From: Candidatus Nomurabacteria bacterium RIFCSPLOWO2_01_FULL_36_10b | Lineage (GTDB): Bacteria > Patescibacteriota > Minisyncoccia > Phycocordibacterales > UBA1006 | Length of the DNA: 5,154 nt | NCBI GenBank assembly: GCA_001785725.1 | Contig: MFUQ01000016.1 | Coordinates: 11,177 to 16,330, forward strand | Direction: 5' to 3' | Shown here: piece by piece, positions 1-3,121 of the stretch | Position numbering within the stretch: position 1 is the stretch's first letter | Layout: each line of letters opens with the position of its first letter | The notes under the pieces: model-generated | What the model saw: the letters and a program-made list of their open reading frames with translations, nothing else | The model's database searches: none | What the model was told of the DNA's origin: nothing | Made by a program: the position numbers and the translations under genes

Positions 1-19
1 TTTTTTGTGTTTCCGTCAT
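1..19 (-). CDS. possible 5' end of a gene running off the left edge
   Basis: An ATG at 19-17 on the minus strand opens a frame reading MTETQK up to the edge. Only six codons are visible, so no product can be named. The region upstream on the same strand (20-75) is AT-rich and holds a TATAAT hexamer (47-42) and a TTGACA hexamer (75-70), which would suit a gene start. The 22-base gap between those hexamers is too long for a standard promoter, and there is no ribosome binding site. This could equally be chance. Confidence 0.25.
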
Positions 20-53
20 GATATTGAATTTTTAATGTTTGATTATACATTAA

Positions 54-73
54 GACAAATTACTCTATTTGTC
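54..73. repeat. 7-bp inverted repeat, possible operator
   Basis: GACAAAT (54-60) and ATTTGTC (67-73) form a perfect 7-bp inverted repeat around six bases. It overlaps the minus-strand TTGACA (75-70) and lies just upstream of TATAAT (47-42), so it could be an operator for the gene leaving the left edge. That role is inferred from position alone. Confidence 0.3.
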
Positions 74-84
74 AAGGTAACATG

Positions 85-112
85 GTAATATGCGCATATA
101 TATGCATATTAC
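85..112. repeat. 9-bp inverted repeat, AT-rich
   Basis: GTAATATGC (85-93) and GCATATTAC (104-112) are perfect reverse complements around a 10-base alternating purine/pyrimidine centre (GCATATATAT). It could be a cruciform, a protein site or simply AT-rich intergenic DNA. No function is assigned. Confidence 0.4.
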
Positions 113-116
113 ACAA

Positions 117-133
117 TCGTCGCGGGGCGACGA
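117..133 (-). terminator. GC-rich triloop hairpin after the methyltransferase gene
   Basis: TCGTCGC (117-123) and GCGACGA (127-133) form a perfect 7-bp stem with a three-base loop in otherwise AT-rich DNA. It begins 29 bases past the methyltransferase stop codon, where an intrinsic terminator would be expected. The minus-strand sequence after the stem (TTGTGTAAT) is only weakly T-rich. It may instead be a palindromic repeat of the type seen elsewhere in the window. Confidence 0.4.
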
Positions 134-162
134 CATTAGTTGTTAATATTTATTATATTACT

Positions 163-1548
163 TTATTTCTTCTTCAAATACGCGGTAAGATATCTCCTCT
201 TATAATTCTGATTCCCCCACCTCTGATACCCAGTATGTTTCTTAAGGAAAAGAATATCAAAATATTCTTCATATAATGCACGGAAGTCTTTTTCTGTAAA
301 AGTTTTCTCAACTAAATCAATATCTGGCAAAAAGTATGTATCTTTTCCGGGTCCTGGAAATTCTTTTATAAGATTCTTCGCATTTCTATCGCCATCAAGA
401 CATAATGCGCGAACAAAGAAAATACCATTTGGTTTTAGAACACGAAAAACTTCCCGCAAATAAAACGCGCGTTCACCTTCATACAATGAATTTGACGCAA
501 TTACATCAAGCACAATGTCAATGCTTGAATCTGGAATATTAGTATATGGCTCAGCAATACTTTGAACACAAAAGATTACTTCATCAAGAATAGAGTCACC
601 CGCTCCGCGGGTGGAAGCTATCTGTTTGAGAAATTCGCGCGCCCGAGCTATTGCTGTTGGTGAAAAATCATAACCAATACCTTGCGCATTATATTCTTTA
701 GCAAAATAAATTAAGTTCCTTCCATTGCCACAACCTAAATCAAGTATGCGGGGCACATATTTACTATCATTCTGCTCGGCATCGCCTAGAATATCATGTT
801 CTAGAATTTCTTTTCCGTCTTTCTTTAACCAAAGCGCAAAACGTATCACATCTTTCTGTGGCTCTGTATTAAGAGTTATGAATTGCGGGTCGCGATACTC
901 GCGCTCCCACGCACGTTGTTGGGAAGAGTCCTCCCCAAAACCCTTTTGCCTACCAGAAGAAAGGCCTCCCCCTGACCCCCTTGTATGTCCTACGTCATGT
1001 GGCACATGGCCAGCAACATCCAAAGAAAGGCCTCCCCCTGACCCCCTCCAAAGGAGGGGGGATATAGTATTTAAATAACTTTTAATTTTATTAATAATGA
1101 CATCAATATTTTGTAGGACTTCTTCATTTGTAAAACGTAAAACAATATATCCAAGGAATTCTAATATTTCTGTTCTTTCTTGATCTCTTTCTTTTTGAAA
1201 TGTGTGGACGTCACCATCAATTTCAATTATTAATTTTTTCTCTAAACAAACAAAATCAACTACAAAACGATCAATAATATGTTGCCTTCTTATCTTATAT
1301 CCTAATTGTTTTCCTTTAATATATTCCCATAATTTTTCTTCTGCTGGAGTTGGGTTCTGTTTAAGATCATTTTGAGATTCCTTAATGTATTTATAAAAAC
1401 TTGATGATGCTGTCATATATCCATACCCCCCTCCTTCGGAGGGGGGATGGGGGGAGGCCAAAACGTCTTTAACAGATTTATGAGAATACCTACTCATCCT
1501 CTCCAAAGGAGGGACTTTTGTATTTTTTCTTTTTGCTCTACTAATCAT
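163..1548 (-). CDS. DUF559 endonuclease-class I SAM methyltransferase fusion
   Basis: This encodes a 461-residue protein. An ATG at 1650 in the same frame is ignored because it lies inside tRNA-Thr(CGT). The ATG at 1548 is six bases after an extended -10 box, so I chose it. Residues 1-50 are low-complexity repeat translation. Residues 51-158 are a DUF559 domain (Vsr-like PD-(D/E)XK fold) with TPAEEKLW, IRRQ, VDF, IEIDG and a following His, so the expected catalytic residues look intact. Residues about 160-207 are again repeat-derived (WRGSGGGLS, TRGSGGGLS). Residues 214-461 are the methyltransferase: AWEREYRDPQF, SAM motif I ILDLGCGNGRN (268-278), the acidic GYDFSP, DIVLDVIASNSL, and VLKPNGIFFVRAL. 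The C-terminal half resembles stand-alone methyltransferases common in Parcubacteria. The substrate is unknown. The domain pairing most likely reflects in-frame insertion of a mobile DUF559 unit rather than a restriction-modification enzyme. Whether the fusion is made, processed or re-initiated internally is unknown. Confidence 0.85.
   Translation of the reverse strand: MISRAKRKNTKVPPLERMSRYSHKSVKDVLASPHPPSEGGGYGYMTASSSFYKYIKESQNDLKQNPTPAEEKLWEYIKGKQLGYKIRRQHIIDRFVVDFVCLEKKLIIEIDGDVHTFQKERDQERTEILEFLGYIVLRFTNEEVLQNIDVIINKIKSYLNTISPLLWRGSGGGLSLDVAGHVPHDVGHTRGSGGGLSSGRQKGFGEDSSQQRAWEREYRDPQFITLNTEPQKDVIRFALWLKKDGKEILEHDILGDAEQNDSKYVPRILDLGCGNGRNLIYFAKEYNAQGIGYDFSPTAIARAREFLKQIASTRGAGDSILDEVIFCVQSIAEPYTNIPDSSIDIVLDVIASNSLYEGERAFYLREVFRVLKPNGIFFVRALCLDGDRNAKNLIKEFPGPGKDTYFLPDIDLVEKTFTEKDFRALYEEYFDILFLKKHTGYQRWGNQNYKRRYLTAYLKKK
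597..613. repeat. GC-rich triloop palindrome inside the methyltransferase
   Basis: CACCCGC (597-603) and GCGGGTG (607-613) form a perfect 7-bp stem around TCC. On the coding strand it contributes to IASTRGAGDS, which sits where class I methyltransferases have a variable loop after motif I. It is much more GC-rich than its surroundings and keeps the frame, so it may be a small palindromic repeat insertion tolerated in a surface loop. Confidence 0.5.
957..981. repeat. outer half-copy of the DUF559-associated repeat (25-bp direct repeat, copy 1)
   Basis: This is identical over 25 bases to 1023-1047, at a distance of 66 bases (22 codons). It contains GGCCTCCCCCTGACCCCCT but lacks the CTCC-AAA-GGAGGG half that completes the inner copy. 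That missing half is found on the far side of the nuclease at 1501-1513. On the coding strand it gives RGSGGGLS. Confidence 0.8.
1029..1061 (+). repeat. terminal inverted repeat, 3' side of DUF559
   Basis: The sequence reads GGCCT, five C, TGA, five C, TCC, AAA, GGA, six G. It contains an 8-bp perfect hairpin with an AAA loop (CCCCCTCC 1042-1049, GGAGGGGG 1053-1060). Its partner at 1426-1459 is the same sequence in inverted orientation with small differences. On the coding strand it yields SPLLWRGSGGGLS, the typical tail of DUF559 proteins. Confidence 0.8.
1426..1459 (-). repeat. terminal inverted repeat, 5' side of DUF559
   Basis: Read on the minus strand it is GGCCT, six C, AT, six C, TCC, GAA, GGA, six G, matching the partner at 1029-1061 apart from the small spacer, C-run length and loop. 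It forms a 9-bp perfect hairpin with a three-base loop (1426-1434 with 1438-1446). On the coding strand it encodes ASPHPPSEGGG. Its GGAGG/GGGG run lies 9 or more bases before the internal ATG at 1416-1414, so it might also act as a ribosome binding site for a free-standing nuclease. Confidence 0.8.
1498..1515. repeat. outer half-copy of the DUF559-associated repeat, far side
   Basis: CCTCTCC-AAA-GGAGGGAC matches the hairpin half (CTCC-AAA-GGAGGG) of the inner repeats but lacks the GGCCT arm. That arm is present alone at 957-981. On the coding strand it gives VPPLER, a typical translation of this repeat family. Confidence 0.6.
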
Positions 1549-1563
1549 AGAAATAGTATAACA
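1549..1563 (-). promoter_or_regulatory. extended -10 promoter of the methyltransferase fusion gene, leaderless start
   Basis: The minus strand reads TGTTATACT (1563-1555), then six bases, then ATG (1548). This is an extended -10 (TGnTATACT) placed so that transcription would begin at or next to the A of ATG. No convincing -35 or ribosome binding site is seen. The identical box and spacing precede the hydrolase gene at 2383. Confidence 0.65.
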
Positions 1564-1592
1564 GTATTTATAATATAAGTTCTGGCATAATG

Positions 1593-1665
1593 AGCCACAG
1601 GGCAGACTTGAACTGCCGACCTTTCCCTTACGAAGGGACTGCTCTACCAACTGAGCTACAGTGGC
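1593..1665 (-). tRNA. tRNA-Thr(CGT)
   Basis: This is a full cloverleaf of 73 bases. The D arm is GCTC-AGTTGGTA-GAGC, the anticodon loop TTCGTAA has anticodon CGT (reads ACG), the variable loop is AGGTC, and the T arm is GGCAG-TTCAAGT-CTGCC. The acceptor is GCCACTG/CTGTGGC with discriminator T. G1-C72 and C2-G71 fit threonyl-tRNA identity. Two weak spots are a T6-T67 mismatch in the acceptor stem and G27-A43 at the top of the anticodon stem. CCA is not encoded. Confidence 0.92.
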
Positions 1666-1674
1666 ACCATCAGT

Positions 1675-1703
1675 AATATAATTAATTTCGCAAGAAATAT
1701 CAA
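1675..1703 (-). promoter_or_regulatory. promoter of tRNA-Thr(CGT)
   Basis: TTGATA (1703-1698) and TATATT (1680-1675) are separated by exactly 17 bases, and the -10 ends nine bases before tRNA nucleotide 1. It is a good sigma-70-type promoter, placed directly behind the terminator of the hydrolase gene. Confidence 0.65.
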
Positions 1704-1715
1704 CGAAGATTAGTT

Positions 1716-1743
1716 ATTAAAAAGAACCAGTGTTCTATTTTTT
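1716..1743 (-). terminator. intrinsic terminator of the hydrolase gene
   Basis: On the minus strand AGAAC-ACTG-GTTCT (1736-1723) is followed by a run of T and AAT. The stem can extend through flanking A and T runs past one T-T mismatch. It begins about 27 bases after the hydrolase stop codon and separates that gene from the tRNA promoter. T and A runs on both sides would let it work in both directions. The stem is short and AT-rich, so efficiency is uncertain. Confidence 0.5.
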
Positions 1744-1762
1744 AAAAAACGCTTTTGCTAAT

Positions 1763-2383
1763 TTATTCTACTTCAAAACTATTCTTTGCCAACTCTATAA
1801 ATTGCCCCCTTGTTTCTTGCGTTTTTTCATAATGCATTGAAATAATTTTGCCAATTTTTTTGAATTTTTTTGCAAAATCAAACGCTTCTTGCGGGCCGAA
1901 AGTGTAAAATGTCCCAACTGGTAAAAGTACAATATCTACTTCAAGATTTGAAACATCAATTCCTGATTCATAAAAAATATCGCCAGCAAAATATATTGTT
2001 TTGTCATCTGCTGTGATTAGAAATCCAAAATTTTCTTTCAATGGCGCAGAAACATTTGGCCCATGATCTACATTAAAAAATTCAACTATAATATCTTCTA
2101 TACTAATCTTATCGCCTACTTTTACTTCCACAATTTCAAAAGGTAGAGTTTCTTCACCCAAAGTTTCAAAACATTCATTGTTTAAACAAAGTTTTTTTGG
2201 AGAAAGTTTTTTAATATGATCTAATGAAAAATGGTCTCCATGAATATGAGATACTAACATCGCATCTACATTTGCTCCTTCAAGCTTCTTAATTGGTGTG
2301 AACCTTCCAATATCAAAAGCCAAACGAAAACCTTTGTTCGTTTCAAGTATAAAGCCAGATTGCTCATATTTAGTTAGATTCAT
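1763..2383 (-). CDS. MBL-fold metallo-hydrolase, UlaG-like
   Basis: This encodes 206 residues, the usual size of the compact UlaG-like branch of the metallo-beta-lactamase fold. The zinc-binding motif is SHIHGDH (His46, His48, Asp50, His51). His107 in VDHGPN, Asp135 in FAGDIFYES and His184 in SMHYE are the other likely metal ligands, so the active site looks complete. LLPVGTFYTFGPQEA (about 153-167) is typical of this branch. No signal peptide or membrane segment is seen, so it should be cytosolic. Family members hydrolyse phosphoesters or lactones such as ascorbate-6-phosphate lactone, but nothing here fixes the substrate, and CPR genomes often carry such orphan members. The ATG at 2383 is preceded by TGTTATACT plus six bases, supporting a leaderless start. 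It appears to be transcribed alone between its own promoter and a terminator. Confidence 0.9.
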   Translation of the reverse strand: MNLTKYEQSGFILETNKGFRLAFDIGRFTPIKKLEGANVDAMLVSHIHGDHFSLDHIKKLSPKKLCLNNECFETLGEETLPFEIVEVKVGDKISIEDIIVEFFNVDHGPNVSAPLKENFGFLITADDKTIYFAGDIFYESGIDVSNLEVDIVLLPVGTFYTFGPQEAFDFAKKFKKIGKIISMHYEKTQETRGQFIELAKNSFEVE

Positions 2384-2398
2384 AGAATTAGTATAACA
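2384..2398 (-). promoter_or_regulatory. extended -10 promoter of the MBL hydrolase gene, leaderless start
   Basis: The minus strand reads TGTTATACT (2398-2390), six bases, ATG. The 9-base box and the 6-base gap are identical to those of the methyltransferase fusion gene. There is no ribosome binding site. A divergent plus-strand promoter begins only 14 bases away at 2412. Confidence 0.65.
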
Positions 2399-2411
2399 TT
2401 TAAAATAACAT

Positions 2412-2440
2412 TTGACTTTCTTTTTTGATTTTGCTATCCT
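2412..2440 (+). promoter_or_regulatory. strong sigma-70-like promoter on the plus strand
   Basis: TTGACT (2412-2417) and TATCCT (2435-2440) are spaced by exactly 17 bases, with TGC directly before the -10 (extended -10). It is the best promoter match in the window yet no conventional gene follows on this strand. Transcription should begin near 2447 and run toward the 3' end of the convergent toxin gene. Confidence 0.65.
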
Positions 2441-2446
2441 TTAAGT

Positions 2447-2505
2447 ACAAATGGACATTAGTCCAACTGAGAAGCTCCCGTAGGGGGCTTCGTTCGTTTC
2501 ACGGA
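2447..2505 (+). ncRNA. candidate small RNA or leader transcript
   Basis: Downstream of the promoter come TGGAC-ATTA-GTCCA (2452-2465) and a 9-bp hairpin (2471-2491) followed by GTTCGTTT, in the order of a small structured RNA with an intrinsic terminator. The transcript also contains a 10-codon ORF (2451-2483, MDISPTEKLP) whose TAG stop begins in the triloop of the second hairpin. With the ATG ten bases past the -10 box it would be nearly leaderless. It could be a small RNA, a leader-peptide attenuator that has lost its gene, or, with read-through, antisense RNA to the toxin. I do not recognise a known RNA family. Confidence 0.35.
2471..2499 (+). terminator. hairpin with T-rich tail
   Basis: GAAGCTCCC (2471-2479) pairs with GGGGGCTTC (2483-2491), eight Watson-Crick pairs and one G-T, around the triloop GTA. 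It is followed by GTTCGTTT and later by a run of six T at 2505-2510. The tail favours termination of plus-strand transcripts. The toxin stop codon is at 2499-2501, so the stem also lies just behind that gene, though the minus-strand side lacks a T run. Confidence 0.5.
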
Positions 2506-2903
2506 TTTTTTATGAAATTGATTAATTTATTCTGTATCAACTCAAATTGATGAGGAGAAATTTTTCTAACAAGCCGACGGAATCTTTTAACACTTGCTAA
2601 TCGTAATTGAGAAAGAATCACCGTAAATACTTTTTCATCATGTCCCAAATTATGATAATAAATTCCATCTTTCTGTTTGGTGCTCATTGGGAGAACCCAA
2701 GCAACTTTATTATTAAACTTTTTAAGTATTAAAACTGGCCTTTCAAATAGTTCATTCTTACCATCTTGTTCATCTCCAAGATTTATGCCGATTGAGCACC
2801 ACCAAATTTCTCGTTCATGAAAAACGAGAGTATTATGACCGACATTCTCCAAACTTTTCTTTTCCTTGTTCCAAGAATCAAAATCTTTATATAAATCTTC
2901 CAT
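2499..2903 (-). CDS. MazF/PemK-like toxin, no visible antitoxin
   Basis: This encodes 134 residues. The MazF-like core has REIWWCSIGINLGDEQDG (31-48), ERPVLILKK (54-62), LPMSTK (71-76) and ILSQLRLASVKR (96-107), matching the usual order of RG(D/E)IWW, EQ, RPVLI, the Ser/Thr strand and the S-Q-x-R element. Arg55 and Ser74/Thr75 lie where the RNA-cleaving residues of the family are expected. An extra N-terminal stretch (DFDSWNKEKKSLEN, 7-20) is typical of the CPR variant and absent from E. coli MazF. Known MazF toxins are ribosome-independent or ribosome-dependent mRNA endoribonucleases, and activity here is inferred. The 32 bases upstream lead into tRNA-Thr(GGT), and downstream is a non-coding region, so no antitoxin gene adjoins. 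It may act as a solitary ribonuclease, or be controlled in trans or by antisense RNA. Confidence 0.85.
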   Translation of the reverse strand: MEDLYKDFDSWNKEKKSLENVGHNTLVFHEREIWWCSIGINLGDEQDGKNELFERPVLILKKFNNKVAWVLPMSTKQKDGIYYHNLGHDEKVFTVILSQLRLASVKRFRRLVRKISPHQFELIQNKLINFIKNP

Positions 2904-2914
2904 AAATAATTATG
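2904..2914 (-). promoter_or_regulatory. -10 box of the MazF-like gene, leaderless start
   Basis: CATAAT (2914-2909) is followed by five bases and the ATG at 2903. There is no ribosome binding site and no clear -35. The box lies only 22 bases past the tRNA-Thr(GGT) 3' end, so transcription read-through from the tRNA is an alternative. Confidence 0.45.
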
Positions 2915-2935
2915 GACAATATGGCACGCCTTGGG

Positions 2936-3008
2936 AGCCGTTACTCAGGATTGAACTGAGGACCTCGTCCTTACCATGGACGCGCTCTACCAACTGAGCT
3001 ATAACGGC
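2936..3008 (-). tRNA. tRNA-Thr(GGT)
   Basis: This is a complete 73-base cloverleaf with a perfect acceptor stem GCCGTTA/TAACGGC. The D arm is GCTC-AGTTGGTA-GAGC, the anticodon stem CGTCC/GGACG carries loop ATGGTAA (anticodon GGT, reads ACC and ACT), the variable loop is AGGTC, and the T arm is CTCAG-TTCAATC-CTGAG. The discriminator is T, and CCA is not encoded. It shares the whole D arm with the tRNA-Thr(CGT) at 1593-1665. Confidence 0.95.
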
Positions 3009-3026
3009 AAAATGGATTTTAGAATT

Positions 3027-3055
3027 ATCATATAGGAAGTTAGAATATATGTCCA
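3027..3055 (-). promoter_or_regulatory. promoter of tRNA-Thr(GGT)
   Basis: TGGACA (3055-3050) and TATGAT (3032-3027) are separated by 17 bases. The -10 ends 18 bases before tRNA nucleotide 1, giving a predicted leader of about 11 bases to be removed by RNase P. GATAAT (3029-3024) is an alternative -10. The -35 overlaps the first of three tandem CACA-containing 9-mers. Confidence 0.5.
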
Positions 3056-3079
3056 CACTTTTCACACTCTCCACAGATT
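3053..3079. repeat. three tandem 9-base units resembling DnaA boxes
   Basis: CCACACTTT, TCACACTCT and CCACAGATT follow one another with an exact 9-base period. Taken as 9-mers ending in CACA they match the DnaA box TTATCCACA at 7, 6 and 7 of 9 positions (3049-3057, 3058-3066, 3067-3075). They lie between the divergent promoters of tRNA-Thr(GGT) and dnaB. A DnaA or other regulator site is possible, but the matches are imperfect. Confidence 0.3.
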
Positions 3080-3106
3080 GAATCTAGCCGTCTTCTCGCG
3101 CCACCA

Positions 3107-3121
3107 TGATAGAATCCAAGT
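3107..3121 (+). promoter_or_regulatory. extended -10 promoter of dnaB, leaderless start
   Basis: TGATAGAAT (3107-3115), an extended -10, is followed by six bases and the ATG at 3122. No -35 and no Shine-Dalgarno sequence are present. The geometry is identical to that of the two minus-strand genes at 1548 and 2383. Confidence 0.6.

Larger units (their letters stand above)
982..1500 (-). mobile_element. DUF559 element with terminal inverted repeats, inserted in a methyltransferase gene
   Basis: The core 1029-1459 consists of two inverted copies of a 33-34 bp G/C-rich repeat (1029-1061 and 1426-1459) around a DUF559 nuclease frame of about 120 codons. Flanking spacers (982-1022 and 1460-1500) share no obvious sequence. 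Outside them lie two complementary halves of the same repeat (957-981 and 1501-1513). Deleting 982-1500 (519 bases) rejoins these halves and leaves the methyltransferase frame open. DUF559 genes flanked by such GGAGGGGG palindromes are frequent in Patescibacteria and some other bacteria. Self-mobility is inferred. True ends could be the inner repeats instead. Confidence 0.6.

Noticed and set aside
82..276. Plus-strand frame of 64 codons
   Set aside because: It overlaps the intergenic palindromes and the 3' end of the methyltransferase in antisense, has low-complexity hydrophobic content, and has no promoter or recognisable domain.
957..1061. CRISPR-like repeat-spacer unit
   Set aside because: There are only two direct copies, inside a coding frame and with inverted partners beyond the nuclease. 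This matches the DUF559-associated repeat, not an array.
725..1078. Plus-strand frame of 117 codons rich in Pro, Ser and Arg
   Set aside because: It is antisense to the methyltransferase and the G/C-rich repeats. The RPPPDPL repeats are just the other-strand reading of the direct repeat.
163..1548. Bifunctional restriction-modification enzyme
   Set aside because: The methyltransferase resembles small-molecule or unspecified class I enzymes with no DNA methylase motif, no target recognition domain is present, and the nuclease is bounded by mobile-element repeats.
1549..1650. N-terminal extension of the methyltransferase frame to an ATG at 1650
   Set aside because: Those codons read through tRNA-Thr(CGT) and the promoter. 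The first sensible start after the tRNA is at 1548.
2452..2499. Right end of an IS200/IS605-type element
   Set aside because: The subterminal-looking GAAGC...GCTTC hairpin is suggestive, but there is no TnpA or TnpB remnant and no partner end in the window.
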